A program made the position numbers and the translations under genes. A stretch of DNA of 64,000 nucleotides from Treponema sp. (GTDB lineage Bacteria; Spirochaetota; Spirochaetia; Treponematales; Breznakiellaceae), in NCBI GenBank assembly GCA_009777735.1, contig WRLF01000016.1:1-64000 (forward strand), in the 5' to 3' direction. Below are positions 52,167-61,429 of this stretch, piece after piece. Numbering within the stretch: position 1 is the first letter of the stretch; each line of letters starts with the position of its first letter. The notes under the pieces are model-generated. The model was not told where the DNA came from. It worked only from the letters and a program-made list of their open reading frames with translations, and searched no databases.

Positions 52167-53228
52167 CTAGTACAGTTCTTCATCAAAACAAACAGCAACT
52201 TTACCGCAATTACCCGTATCCATAAGATCATAGGCCTCGCTTGCTTTTGTAAGAGGGAAGCGGTGGGTTACCAGTTTATCGGGATGCATATTCCAGCGTA
52301 CAAGCTCTTCAACAAGGTTTTCCATAAGCCAGATGCTGGTTACCCATGATCCGTAAATGGTTTTTTGATCGTGGATTATATCCGGGCTGGGATTGCAGTT
52401 CACTGTTCCGCCCTCGCCAATAAACACGATCTTTCCCCATTGGCGGGCCGCACGGATACATGTTTGCCTTCCGGAATCCGCAGACGAGGAATCAAAGGCC
52501 CGCTCCACGCCCCTGCCTTCGGTAAGTGATTTTATCTCTTCTGCATTGGAATTTGACGCAGGCAATACCTTGTCAAACAGGTTTAATGTATTAGCCAGAT
52601 CAATACGGAAAGTGCCGGATTCAATGCCGTATATTTTTTGAGCTCCCATCGTTTTGCAGAGCATGGCTGCGGCAAGACCCACCGGCCCCAGACCAACTAT
52701 CAAAACACTGTCGTTTCCCGAAACCCCCACCCGCATGATAGCTTCATACACCGTACCAAACCCGCAGGCTACCTGTGCGCCATCGGTATATGACAGGGAA
52801 TCCGGCAGTTCCACAAGATCTTTTTCGTCACAGAGTATATATTCCGCCATGCCCCCGTCCCGCTGCCAGCCGTAAGCTGCCCGCAAGGGAGACGAACAGG
52901 AAATCATATAACCCATACGGCAATCGTGGCAAATGCCGCAGCCGGAAATATGATACACTATAACCCGCGAACCATTTTTAAAACGCCGTATACCCGGCCC
53001 TTCTTCAACTACCAAGCCGCTTGGTTCATGTCCGGCAATAACATTCTGGTACCCTTCGGGTCCCTTTCCGGTATGTTCGCGGTAAATAGCCCTGATATCG
53101 CTGCCGCAAATCGTACAAGACTTCGTTTTTACCAAAACTTGCCCATAACCAGGCTTGGGAATGGGTACATCCTTAAGTATCACCGTACTGTTTCCGGGGA
53201 GATATGCCCCCTGCATCATTCCTTCCAT
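52167..53228 (-). CDS. Zinc-dependent medium-chain alcohol/polyol dehydrogenase
   Basis: A 353-residue MDR enzyme. Catalytic zinc ligands are in CTICGSD and GHEPSG, structural zinc in CGICHDCRMGYMISC, and NAD-binding in LIVGLGPVGLAAAMLC. It is likely to act on a sugar alcohol or threonine-type substrate; the neighbouring Gfo/Idh gene suggests a shared sugar pathway. I chose the ATG at 53228; a TTG lies one codon before and ATGs at 53219 and 53216 are possible because GGAAGGA lies in front of them. Confidence 0.85.
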   Translation of the reverse strand: MEGMMQGAYLPGNSTVILKDVPIPKPGYGQVLVKTKSCTICGSDIRAIYREHTGKGPEGYQNVIAGHEPSGLVVEEGPGIRRFKNGSRVIVYHISGCGICHDCRMGYMISCSSPLRAAYGWQRDGGMAEYILCDEKDLVELPDSLSYTDGAQVACGFGTVYEAIMRVGVSGNDSVLIVGLGPVGLAAAMLCKTMGAQKIYGIESGTFRIDLANTLNLFDKVLPASNSNAEEIKSLTEGRGVERAFDSSSADSGRQTCIRAARQWGKIVFIGEGGTVNCNPSPDIIHDQKTIYGSWVTSIWLMENLVEELVRWNMHPDKLVTHRFPLTKASEAYDLMDTGNCGKVAVCFDEELY

Positions 53229-53300
53229 CAAACTTCAGCATAACATAACATTATCTGTATGTGAACGGTGAAATCATGTATAATGAAACAGAGGGTATCA

Positions 53301-53687
53301 ATGAAAGTAGAACTTTTTACGTTTTGCGATTTTGCTCAGGAAAACGGCGGCAAGCTGACCATTGTGGGAACATTTGATTCGATTATTTCCCGTAACTTCC
53401 CCTGTATCCATCCGCAGTTATCAGTGGTTATTCGCATTCGTTTTGATATGTGGGAATTTGCCAATCACCCTTTCCGCATCGAAACACGAGGGCTCAACGG
53501 CGAAATGAATATGGATGCCATTTCCGGCAATCTTGATGTCAAAGGAGTTGGCAACAACACCGCTGTCTCGCATCTGGTTTTTACTATAGGTAACCTAAAA
53601 TTTAATAGCCCTGGTGTAGTAAATTTCACCTTGTTCCTTGATGACAAAGAAGCCGGCTCTATTCCCTTGTATATCCGGCAGGGCTAG
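53301..53687 (+). CDS. Conserved hypothetical protein, DUF6941-like
   Basis: A 128-residue soluble protein with VELFTFCDFAQENGGKLTIVGTFDSI at the start and a beta-sandwich-like pattern (LVFTIGNLKFNSPGVVNFTLFLDD). I recall this start from a DUF6941-type family, whose function is unknown. GAGGGT lies about six bases before the ATG at 53301; eleven codons further upstream are unsupported. It overlaps the convergent aroC gene by four bases. Confidence 0.65.
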   Translation: MKVELFTFCDFAQENGGKLTIVGTFDSIISRNFPCIHPQLSVVIRIRFDMWEFANHPFRIETRGLNGEMNMDAISGNLDVKGVGNNTAVSHLVFTIGNLKFNSPGVVNFTLFLDDKEAGSIPLYIRQG

Positions 53688-54742
53688 AGTTCTGACAGAA
53701 CACTAATCCTGTTTGAACGCTGCAGCAGCACAAGGTCGGCAAGTACCAGCGCTGTCATGGCTTCTACCACAGGAACGGCACGGGGGGCAATACAGATATC
53801 GTGCCGCCCGTTAATGGTCAAGTCAACAATGCCGCCATTGGCATTTAACGCTTTCTGAGGTTGTGCGATTGACGGCACCGGTTTAAACGCTGTCTTAAAT
53901 TCGATGTCCTGCCCGGTAGAAATACCGCCTAGAACACCCCCGGCGTTGTTCGTCATTCCGGCATCGTTGTTTTCCGAACCTTTCATACAGGCAGCCGCGA
54001 AACCTGCCCCAAATTCAATGCCTTTGACCGCCCCCACAGAAAGCATTGCTCCGGCTAGCCTGGCGTCAAGCTTGTCAAAAACCGGTTCGCCCAGTCCTTT
54101 CGGAACACCGCGTACCAAACAGGACACCATGCCTCCGGCGCTGTCCCCTTCGGCACGAATGGTTTTGAGCATTGCATCAACATCAGCATTATCTGGTTGA
54201 GCCTTATCTGCCGATAGGCAGACGTCCTGCCCGGCAATGGCGGAAACCCAAGAGCTTATGTGAATGCCGTAACCGGCAAGGAATTTTTTTGCCACCGCTC
54301 CTGCCGCAACACGGCACAGCGTTTCCCTGCCGGAACTCCTGCCGCCGCCCCGGTGATCCCGTATGCCAAATTTGGCCTGCCAGCCGGCATCCGCATGACC
54401 GGGGCGAAACACATCCCGCAGGTTTTCATATTCCGACTCTTTGCAGTCAGAATTGCGAACAAGTATGGCGATGGGTGTCCCCAGGGTTTTTCCTTCAAAT
54501 AACCCGGACAGTATCTCCGGCTCGTCAGCTTCGTTTCGGGCGGAACTTGCCGCAGCACAATTTGCTCCGGCACAATTTTCCGAACTCTGCCCGGGCCGCC
54601 GTCGCACTAACTCTTGCCTGATGTCATCAACCGAAAGCTCAAGCCCCGCCGGGCATCCGTCAATGACACACCCCATCGCCGGCCCGTGTGATTCCCCGAA
54701 AGTCACCACCCTGAACAAGTCTCCAAAAATATTTCCTGCCAT
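53684..54742 (-). CDS. aroC: Chorismate synthase
   Basis: A 352-residue FMN-dependent enzyme making chorismate, the last step of the shikimate pathway. FGESHGPAMGCVIDGCPAG starts the first signature, FRPGHADAGWQAKFGIRDHRGGGRSSGRET the second and GGISTGQDIEFKTAFKPVPSI the third. TAGGAG lies before the ATG. No other aromatic genes are adjacent. Confidence 0.95.
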   Translation of the reverse strand: MAGNIFGDLFRVVTFGESHGPAMGCVIDGCPAGLELSVDDIRQELVRRRPGQSSENCAGANCAAASSARNEADEPEILSGLFEGKTLGTPIAILVRNSDCKESEYENLRDVFRPGHADAGWQAKFGIRDHRGGGRSSGRETLCRVAAGAVAKKFLAGYGIHISSWVSAIAGQDVCLSADKAQPDNADVDAMLKTIRAEGDSAGGMVSCLVRGVPKGLGEPVFDKLDARLAGAMLSVGAVKGIEFGAGFAAACMKGSENNDAGMTNNAGGVLGGISTGQDIEFKTAFKPVPSIAQPQKALNANGGIVDLTINGRHDICIAPRAVPVVEAMTALVLADLVLLQRSNRISVLSEL

Positions 54743-54951
54743 ATTTGTACTCCTATAACTTCATTCCCGAATATCTCACACGGAGGCACGGAGGCACGGA
54801 GCACCGATTAGAAAGCTTTCCGTATTCTCTGTTTTTCTATTTTCTATCTCTTTGAGGTAAGAAGAATGCCCGGCGATATCATAATTCGCCCCAATCTTTG
54901 TGCTTTTGTGCCTTTGTGTGAATAAAATCGGGAAATGCATGGGACATTACA

Positions 54952-55716
54952 CTAAAAACTGTCTGTAAAACCGACTCTTTGCAGGGCTGCTTGAGATGCA
55001 AGGGTGAGTCTGGGGCTGCCGGAAAAGACACCCACTCCAAACGTAATCGCTTCTATTGAATCAGGAATGGTTACAGTGGTCAGAGAACTGCATCCTGCAA
55101 ATGCCATTGTTCCGACAGCAGTAAGACCCTCAGGCAGGGTTACCGTTGCGAGGGAAGTACACCGGTAAAAAGCGCTTCTTCCGATGGTAATAACTCCTTC
55201 CGGAATATCCTCGTCGTCAATGTCAGATTCATTCAATGCCGCCTCATTTATGGCAGTAAGGCCCTCCGGAAAAGTTACGGTGGTTAGAGAAGTGCATCCG
55301 GCAAAGGCCCAATCCCCGATAATGATAAGGCTTTCAGGCAGAGTTATGGATGTCAGGGAACGGCAGTCAGCAAATGCGCCGATTCCGATAGCAATAAGGG
55401 TCTCCGGTAAGGTTACAGATGTAAGGGAACGGCTGTTGGCAAATGCCCGCTCTCCGATAATGACAACCCCTTCCGGGATAACAACACTGGTAATGTTCGA
55501 TTCATTAAATGCCCTTCTCCTTATCTCCCGTACCGGCATGTCCTGGATGGTGTCGGGAATAATCACGGCTCTGGTGGTTCCGGTATACCGGGTGATTACC
55601 GCCCCTTCGCCGTCTTCCGTCAGGGTTACCCGAAAGTCTTCTTCGGTCTGCGCCCCCAGCGGAAGCAGCAGGGCGGTTATTAAGGCGCACAGAAAAAAAA
55701 TGTTTTTTTTGGACAT
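54952..55716 (-). CDS. Secreted BspA-type leucine-rich repeat protein
   Basis: A 254-residue exported protein with a signal peptide ending PLGA-QT, a short beta cap (FRVTLTEDGEGAVITRYTGTTRAVIIPDTIQDMPVREI) and about seven 23-residue LRR_5 repeats such as SLTSVTLPETLIAIGIGAFADCR. It shares the cap motif ITRYxGTxRAVxIP with the LRR protein at 4953, so both belong to one family. AAAAGGAG lies before the ATG. The role is unknown; surface attachment is typical of the family. Confidence 0.88.
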   Translation of the reverse strand: MSKKNIFFLCALITALLLPLGAQTEEDFRVTLTEDGEGAVITRYTGTTRAVIIPDTIQDMPVREIRRRAFNESNITSVVIPEGVVIIGERAFANSRSLTSVTLPETLIAIGIGAFADCRSLTSITLPESLIIIGDWAFAGCTSLTTVTFPEGLTAINEAALNESDIDDEDIPEGVITIGRSAFYRCTSLATVTLPEGLTAVGTMAFAGCSSLTTVTIPDSIEAITFGVGVFSGSPRLTLASQAALQRVGFTDSF

Positions 55717-55742
55717 ATAGATTTCTCCTTTTTAATAATTCC

Positions 55743-56123
55743 TCATTTCGATCTAAACTTGTTAATTTGAATATTGGGTAAATAATTGTAATGCTTATCG
55801 TTCGCTGTCAATAAAACTTCCTGATATTCAATTGTAGTTGCCGCAATTATCGCATCTGCGGATTCCATTGCATGACTTAAAAAATAATCCTCCATAAAAA
55901 ACATTGCACGGCTTGATATGTTCTCGGTAATGTGAATAATCTCAGTTGACCATTCACGAAGATATTTTTGTAAAATCCGTAATTCTTTTTTATCCTGCAT
56001 CCCCTGTATCAATTCCAAATATGTAATAACCGAAATTTTGAACGGGATATGTGATTCTATGGTTTTTAAGGCATTTTTATTACCGCGCAAGTACCAAATA
56101 ATGACATCTGTATCAATTATCAA
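55743..56123 (-). CDS. vapC: VapC-family PIN-domain toxin
   Basis: A 126-residue ribonuclease of the PIN fold: IIDTDVIIWYLRG has the first acidic residue, TYLELIQGM the second, SADAIIAATT the third and LLTANDKHY the fourth position. Targets of VapC are tRNA or rRNA. The start is TTG at 56123, overlapping the antitoxin stop (TTGA); the frame is open upstream only inside the antitoxin gene. It forms a two-gene module with the antitoxin. Confidence 0.9.
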   Translation of the reverse strand: MIIDTDVIIWYLRGNKNALKTIESHIPFKISVITYLELIQGMQDKKELRILQKYLREWSTEIIHITENISSRAMFFMEDYFLSHAMESADAIIAATTIEYQEVLLTANDKHYNYLPNIQINKFRSK

Positions 56124-56371
56124 AATTTCCTGCCTCTCCTGATATTCCTGACATATTCTCCGACATTCACTGTTTCCTGCCTGTTTTTCCATAAACCAAA
56201 TAATTCATTTTTAGTATCACCTTCTTCTGTATTTACAGATTTTTTCTTCGTGACAGGTATTAATTTTGCACTTGATTTTCCCCTGTAGGTAATGGTTATA
56301 TCTAACCCGTCGTTTACCATTGAAATAATCCTGCCAGGCTCCATTCGCAGTTGCTTGGTTGATATTTTCAT
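56120..56371 (-). CDS. vapB: Phd/YefM-like (VapB-type) antitoxin
   Basis: An 83-residue antitoxin with the Phd/YefM start MKISTKQLRMEPGRIISMVNDGLDITITYRGKSSAKLIPV and a helical tail with acidic and aromatic residues. CGGAGGA lies about six bases before the ATG. It overlaps the toxin start by four bases. Confidence 0.88.
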   Translation of the reverse strand: MKISTKQLRMEPGRIISMVNDGLDITITYRGKSSAKLIPVTKKKSVNTEEGDTKNELFGLWKNRQETVNVGEYVRNIRRGRKF

Positions 56372-56387
56372 TACATCCTCCGTATAT

Positions 56388-56416
56388 AGTATACACTAAA
56401 AGTATACACTTGTAAA
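56388..56416 (-). promoter_or_regulatory. vapBC promoter with repeated operator
   Basis: On the minus strand TTTACA (complement 56411-56416), 17-base spacer and TATACT (56388-56393). On the plus strand GTATACACT occurs twice (56389-56397 and 56402-56410) with four bases between, covering the promoter: likely antitoxin binding sites. Confidence 0.6.
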
Positions 56417-56473
56417 AAAGCTTATTCAAGAGGTTGAACGGGAGGTGCAAGACGTGATAAACGTACCATCCAC

Positions 56474-58654
56474 TCATTTTTCAGTAAAATTATAGACCCA
56501 GTCCCAATCGCTGTCAGGCGGAAATTCCAGGTATTGCCTGCAACGGTCCAGATACAGCAGGGCAGGACCATCATCGGGGCACAGTTGAAGAACCTGGCTA
56601 AAGGCAGTTTCGGCATTTTTCCAGGCGCTGGCTTGAAAAAGAGCAAGGGCTTTGTGAAAAAGCTGTACCATTTCATGCATGGCTGCCGGAGCATCCGACA
56701 TTGTTTCCAGTATTTCATAGACCTGCATCGGCTCGTTAATTCCGACAACCCTGATCCTGTCAAGCTGGCGGACAAGAAGCCGTCCATGTGTTTCTTTTAA
56801 CGTCACTTCTGATGTCAAAATCCTGGTGCCGTATTGTTTATTCACGCCTTCCAGCCGTGCCGCCAGATTTACCGCATTACTTACGATGGTGTAATTCATT
56901 TTCTTGTGGGTTCCCATGTTCCCAACTACCATATCTCCCGAATTGATTGCGAAACGGGTATAAAGGGGCAGCGGGCTCAGGTTTTTTTCCTTAACGTGCC
57001 GGTTAATTCCGTCTTCCAGACGTTTCATGTAAATAGCGGTTAAACAGGCCCGTAGCGCATGGTCACTTAGTTCCAGGGGTGCGCCGAAGAATGCCATAAT
57101 AGCGTCACCTTCATATTTATCAATGGTGCCTTCATTATCAAGAATGACATCGCTCATGGTGGAAAGATAATAATTTAACAGCTCTACAAGCTGTTCCGGG
57201 CTGAGTGCTTCAGCTATGCGGGTAAAACTCTGGACATCGGTGAAAAGGACGGTCATATAACGTTTTTCACCGCCAAGCTGCAGACGGGTAGGATCTGAAA
57301 CAATTTCCTCTACCACATCCTCCGATAAATAAGTGGAAAAAGCCCGGCGCAGATTATTGTTAAAATATTGCAGTTTTACATGGGCAATTTCAACCTGCCT
57401 TGTTTTCCTGCGGTAGAGCAGCACATTCAGAAGAGCGAGAATAACCGATACCGGAACGGCAATAAGCTGCAGAAGTTTCATGTCTTTCGCGCTTTCACGC
57501 TGGGTAAAAATAAAAGAATCATTGATATCAACTCCGGCAACGGCATATACATTACCATTACTGTCAAACACAGGGGCATAAGCGGTAAGAAGGCTGTCCC
57601 ATTCAAGAGTATAAGCGCCCAAGTCTGTAATATGGACATTTCCGGACAGGGCAATGAAGGCTGCTTCTTCCCCAATTTCTTCAAAGTCTCCGGGCCCTAC
57701 TTTAGTTAAAGGATCAATATCATTATCAATTATATATTGCATTGTTCTATTTTCGTGATGCCGCCAAAAATATGCAAAGAAAATCGAATTATCATCGGCG
57801 AACTGAATAAGCCGTTCTCTTATTTCCCCATACTCAGGACGGTCCATATCCTCGACCGTATGAAAAAGGTCAAGCTCGTCTGCGCTGACCAGTTTTGAAA
57901 GTGACAGTACCGCAGACCTCAAATGATTTCTGGTCATTTCAACAACCGTTCTTTCGTAATTTTCCATTTGAAAATTGACCAGTTCTGCTATTGATAATAT
58001 CATTAGAGCGGAAACAAAAAATAATCCCAACACAAGCCTGAACCAGACAGCATGTGCAATGCTTTTTTTATTTTCAATAGCTTCGGCTGCCTGCTGGTTT
58101 TTTGCCCTGATTTTTGAGTAGGCAATCAGCAGAGGAGTTCCAAACAGCAGGACTATCGAGGTGTTTACACCGGTTGCGACAAATCCCTGAATGGTTACCC
58201 TGCCAAAGTATTCGGTAAAAATGGACAAGTCCAGTATTCTGGCAATGAACCCGTAGGCCAAAAGATTAGCACTCGCCTGAATAAACGTAAAAGTAACAGC
58301 TTCTTTTACGCCAAACCCGCCTTCCTCTACCCTGTAGTATTTCCAGAAAGAGCCAATAATAAGACCGTAAAGGCCGGATGCGCTTATCCAACTCCACCAT
58401 AATCCCCAGCCTGCCGTAAAATCCACCAAAGTATGGCCTATTATGCCGATGAGCAGTCCCGCAATTGGGCCAAAAGCCGCAGCAAAGACGGCAAGAATTG
58501 CATTGCCCAGATAAATGTAGGTGTACTCAATGCCAATATCAATGGCGAAAAACCGGTTCAGTATAAACATTAAACCGGATCCAATTACAACAGCCGCTGA
58601 TGTTTTGATAATAGTCATAGCCACTGTTTTAGTAAAGATAGACTTTAAAAACAT
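56474..58654 (-). CDS. Adenylate cyclase with ECF-S-like membrane domain
   Basis: A 726-residue inner-membrane protein. Residues about 1-185 resemble an ECF-transporter substrate-binding (S) component: five or six helices with [33 protein letters not shown] Cache-like periplasmic part (about 215-385) sits between two more helices. A class III cyclase domain follows (about 450-630) with [47 protein letters not shown] and [16 protein letters not shown], which retains both metal Asp and Lys/Thr typical of adenylate cyclases. A short helical tail follows. GAGGAAA six bases before supports the ATG at 58654; ATG 58666 has no site. Confidence 0.85.
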   Translation of the reverse strand: MFLKSIFTKTVAMTIIKTSAAVVIGSGLMFILNRFFAIDIGIEYTYIYLGNAILAVFAAAFGPIAGLLIGIIGHTLVDFTAGWGLWWSWISASGLYGLIIGSFWKYYRVEEGGFGVKEAVTFTFIQASANLLAYGFIARILDLSIFTEYFGRVTIQGFVATGVNTSIVLLFGTPLLIAYSKIRAKNQQAAEAIENKKSIAHAVWFRLVLGLFFVSALMILSIAELVNFQMENYERTVVEMTRNHLRSAVLSLSKLVSADELDLFHTVEDMDRPEYGEIRERLIQFADDNSIFFAYFWRHHENRTMQYIIDNDIDPLTKVGPGDFEEIGEEAAFIALSGNVHITDLGAYTLEWDSLLTAYAPVFDSNGNVYAVAGVDINDSFIFTQRESAKDMKLLQLIAVPVSVILALLNVLLYRRKTRQVEIAHVKLQYFNNNLRRAFSTYLSEDVVEEIVSDPTRLQLGGEKRYMTVLFTDVQSFTRIAEALSPEQLVELLNYYLSTMSDVILDNEGTIDKYEGDAIMAFFGAPLELSDHALRACLTAIYMKRLEDGINRHVKEKNLSPLPLYTRFAINSGDMVVGNMGTHKKMNYTIVSNAVNLAARLEGVNKQYGTRILTSEVTLKETHGRLLVRQLDRIRVVGINEPMQVYEILETMSDAPAAMHEMVQLFHKALALFQASAWKNAETAFSQVLQLCPDDGPALLYLDRCRQYLEFPPDSDWDWVYNFTEK

Positions 58655-58754
58655 TATTTTCCTCATTTCCAGTAATAATCATTTTCTATTAATTTTATAA
58701 ACAAGACAAGCAGGATTGAGAGCCATTCAAGGGGATTTGTGGTAAACTTGCGCT

Positions 58755-59486
58755 ATGAACATAATCCTGTTTGAGCAGCACGAAACCGGTAAACCGCTGC
58801 CAAAGCGTGATGAACGTACCATCCACTTGCTTAAGGTGCTGCATAAAAAACCAGGCGATACATTTGACGCCGGCGTATTTGACGGCGGCCTGTGTACCGG
58901 TACTATCGAAAAGATAGATACTGACGGATCGCTTGCTTTTTCCCTTGGTCCGCAAACCGCATCTTCCCCGCGCCTGCCAATCCGTGTCGGAGTCGGCTTT
59001 CCGCGTCCCATACAAATCCGCCGCCTTTTACGCGACCTTTCCAGCCTTGGCGTGGAAGCTGTCGATCTGTTTGGTACGGAACTTGGCGAAAAAAGCTACC
59101 GGGACACTAAACTTTTTGAAGCCGGCGGTGCACGGGCGGCTCTCATCGAGGGAGCGGCACAGTCACGGGACACCACCATCCCCAGGCTTTCTGTTTTCAA
59201 CCGGCTTGCTGACTGGCTGCAATCCGACCTCAATCCGTCCGGACAGGCACTGCTTGTTGCCGCCGACAATGTTCGGCCTCAGGGAACCATGCCGCAGATA
59301 CCCTGTTTGAAACAGCCGGTAGTACTTGCCATTGGCCCGGAACGCGGCTGGTCAGACCGTGAGCGTGATGTACTCGAAGCAGCCGGATTTGTACGTCTGT
59401 CCCTCGGCCGCCGCGCCCTACGAACCGAAACTGCCTGCGTTGCGGCAACAATTTTGGCAATAGAAAAAATCGGAGAGATGGGATAA
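58755..59486 (+). CDS. RsmE-family methyltransferase paralogue
   Basis: A 243-residue SPOUT protein: HLLKVLHKKPGDTFDAGVFDG, SSPRLPIRVGVGFPRPIQIRRLLRDLSSLGVEAVDLFG, LAIGPERGWSDRERDVLEAAGF and LGRRALRTETACVAATILA. It has the same order of motifs as RsmE but differs in several, for instance GPERGWS for GPEGGFS. A full RsmE lies at 44463, so this one may methylate another RNA site. TAAACT (58743-58748) ends six bases before the ATG with no Shine-Dalgarno. Confidence 0.85.
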   Translation: MNIILFEQHETGKPLPKRDERTIHLLKVLHKKPGDTFDAGVFDGGLCTGTIEKIDTDGSLAFSLGPQTASSPRLPIRVGVGFPRPIQIRRLLRDLSSLGVEAVDLFGTELGEKSYRDTKLFEAGGARAALIEGAAQSRDTTIPRLSVFNRLADWLQSDLNPSGQALLVAADNVRPQGTMPQIPCLKQPVVLAIGPERGWSDRERDVLEAAGFVRLSLGRRALRTETACVAATILAIEKIGEMG

Positions 59487-59495
59487 TATTCTTCC

Positions 59496-60293
59496 ATGAA
59501 CCAGGATCAAATTAAAGAAAAGTTATTATTAATTGAAGATGCCCCGTTGGAGTTTTCCGTGATTTTTTCCGGAAAAAAAAGCCGCAAAGTGAACGGCCTG
59601 TACAAAACCGACAGCCGGGAAATCATCCTCCATAACCGTAATTTTACTGCAGATGCCGCCGGAAGCAACCTGCTGTTGTACACGGCGATACACGAATATG
59701 CTCATCACCTCCATGCCTGTGCCCAGGGCGGAAAACTTTCGGCACGGGCGCACAATTCCGAATTTTGGGCTATTTTTCATGCCTTGCTGGAAAAAGCCGA
59801 ATCAAAAAAAATCTACCGTGATGTTTTTGCCGATTCGCCGGAACTTACCGCTCTCACTGATACTATCCGGAAAAAATACCTGAAAGAAAACGGCAGTCTG
59901 GTAAAAGAAATGGGCAAACATCTGTTGAAAGCCCATGACCTCTGTACTGCCATTGGCGTGCGTTTTGAAGATTATGTTGACCGCATGCTCCGCATACCCC
60001 GCACTGCAGCCACCATGGCGATAAAAATGTTCAGTTATGACCTCAAACCCGAAACCGGCGCCGACAACATGCGCTTCCTCGCCGGAATCCGCGATGATGA
60101 CGATCGCCAGGCAGCCGAAACAGCACTTATCAAAGGCAAAAGCCCCGATACGGTAAAAACGGCAATACGGAAAAAAACCAGAGAAGAAGACCCGCTGCTC
60201 AGGCTTGAACAGGAAAAAAACCGCCTCGAACGCACCATCGAAACATTATCGAAACGGCTGGAAGAAGTGAAGAAGCAGCTGGAGGAGAGGTAA
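59496..60293 (+). CDS. Putative zinc metallopeptidase with ParB-like middle and coiled-coil tail
   Basis: A 265-residue protein. The first 120 residues have a SprT-like metallopeptidase core with HEYAHHLH (an HExxH zinc motif) and TAIHEYAH. The middle (about 140-215; LCTAIGVRFEDYVDRMLRIPRTAATMAIKMFSYDL) is reminiscent of helical DNA-binding domains; the last 50 residues are a charged coiled coil (EEDPLLRLEQEKNRLERTIETLSKRLEEVKKQLEER). The substrate is unknown. TAATAT (59484-59489) ends six bases before the ATG, with no Shine-Dalgarno. Confidence 0.65.
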   Translation: MNQDQIKEKLLLIEDAPLEFSVIFSGKKSRKVNGLYKTDSREIILHNRNFTADAAGSNLLLYTAIHEYAHHLHACAQGGKLSARAHNSEFWAIFHALLEKAESKKIYRDVFADSPELTALTDTIRKKYLKENGSLVKEMGKHLLKAHDLCTAIGVRFEDYVDRMLRIPRTAATMAIKMFSYDLKPETGADNMRFLAGIRDDDDRQAAETALIKGKSPDTVKTAIRKKTREEDPLLRLEQEKNRLERTIETLSKRLEEVKKQLEER

Positions 60294-60457
60294 GAGTTCT
60301 GCGAGCCAGGCAAGGCAACCGTATTCCTTTGTCGATAAAAGTAAATATAACAAAAAATTATATTTAATGGCAGCTTTGGGACAGGCTTTATATTTATAGC
60401 GGAAATAATCCATTTTATGATAAAGTAGAAGTATTCTGATTATAACCGGAGCTTTAC

Positions 60458-60901
60458 ATGGACAATAAATACATTTGTTATTGTGGACTTTACTGTGAAA
60501 ACTGTGCGGTTAAGGTTAAAATAGAACCGGCGGCAAAAATCCTGTATGAAGAAATGAGAAAAGCCGGTTTCGAGGAAATTATACAATTCATTCCCAATGG
60601 TGATACATTTTGGCCATTTTTGAAAGGCATGATTGAGCCCGGAGTGTGCGTTTCCTGCAAGGAAGGAAGCGGCAACCCAGGCTGTGCCGTTAGGATGTGT
60701 GCCAAAGAAAAAAATGTCGAAATATGTGCTTTGTGCGAATCTTACCCTTGCGAGAAATATGAACCATTTTTTGAGAATTATCCTGTGTTAAAGCAGGATA
60801 ATTTACTGCTTCGTGAAAAAGGCATAGAAGCATGGGAGAAGCTTCAGGATGAACGCCGGGAAAGAGGGTTTGTTTATGGGGATGCGAATGATTATGAATA
60901 A
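60458..60901 (+). CDS. DUF3795-type cysteine-rich protein
   Basis: A 147-residue cytoplasmic protein with CGLYCENC near the start and further Cys pairs (VCVSCKEG, GCAVRMCAKEKNVEICALCESYPC) that could bind zinc or an Fe-S cluster. I recognise the DUF3795 layout, whose function is unknown. CGGAG precedes the ATG. It lies just upstream of the decayed DUF3990 module. Confidence 0.75.
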   Translation: MDNKYICYCGLYCENCAVKVKIEPAAKILYEEMRKAGFEEIIQFIPNGDTFWPFLKGMIEPGVCVSCKEGSGNPGCAVRMCAKEKNVEICALCESYPCEKYEPFFENYPVLKQDNLLLREKGIEAWEKLQDERRERGFVYGDANDYE

Positions 60902-60954
60902 AAAAGATAATTGCATTATTATCGGGAATATTCCCTGTTCTGATTGTACGATCA

Positions 60955-61195
60955 TACACTTTGACTGCGAAGGCGAAGTACATGGCAGGGTAAAAAATAC
61001 GATGTAATTTTTGGTCCTGTGGCGAATGACACAATATACCGTACTTTAATTGCTTTTGAAACAGGTGAATTATCAAAAGAAGAAACCATTTCCAGGTTAA
61101 AAGTCCGTCAATTATTTGATCAAATGACATTTACATCGGAATATTCTCTTTCTTTCCTAAAATATACAGGTTTCACGGAGGTCCCCAATGTCTGA
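60955..61195 (+). pseudogene. DUF3990 remnant (frameshifted, N-terminus lost)
   Basis: Translation continues as HFDCEGEVHGRVK, then a frameshift in an A-run (about 60993-61000) is needed to continue with KYDVIFGPVANDTIYRTLIAFETGELSKEETISRLKVRQLFDQMTFTSEYSLSFLKY. That part is the typical C-terminal half of DUF3990 proteins, which are placed by some in the ADP-ribosyl superfamily. No N-terminal half is visible. The last codons overlap the start of the next gene. It is followed by two small genes of the kind that usually accompany DUF3990. Confidence 0.75.
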
Positions 61196-61427
61196 CACCC
61201 AATTCAGAGCAACCCTGGAAATGCTTGTTCCTCTTGTAATCAAAGAAATATCCAAAAGCCGGAATGTAAGCGAGCAGGAAGCGTTTGAGTTATTGTATTC
61301 TTCGCTTTTGTACAGTATACTGGAAGTAGAATCAACAAAATTATGGCATTTAAGCCAGTTAACATTGGCGAATTTGTTGAACGAAGAACTGGAAACAGGA
61401 AGCATTAATCTACCAAGAGAGGCATAA
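61188..61427 (+). CDS. Small helical protein, likely partner of DUF3990
   Basis: A 79-residue helical protein (MLVPLVIKEISKSRNVSEQEAFELLYSSLLYSILEVESTKLWHLSQLTLANLLNEEL). Proteins with this form occur next to DUF3990 and DUF3791 genes in Bacteroidetes and spirochaetes. Its role is unknown, possibly antitoxin-like. The ATG has CACGGAGG upstream and overlaps the end of the remnant. Confidence 0.7.
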   Translation: MSDTQFRATLEMLVPLVIKEISKSRNVSEQEAFELLYSSLLYSILEVESTKLWHLSQLTLANLLNEELETGSINLPREA

Positions 61428-61429
61428 CA

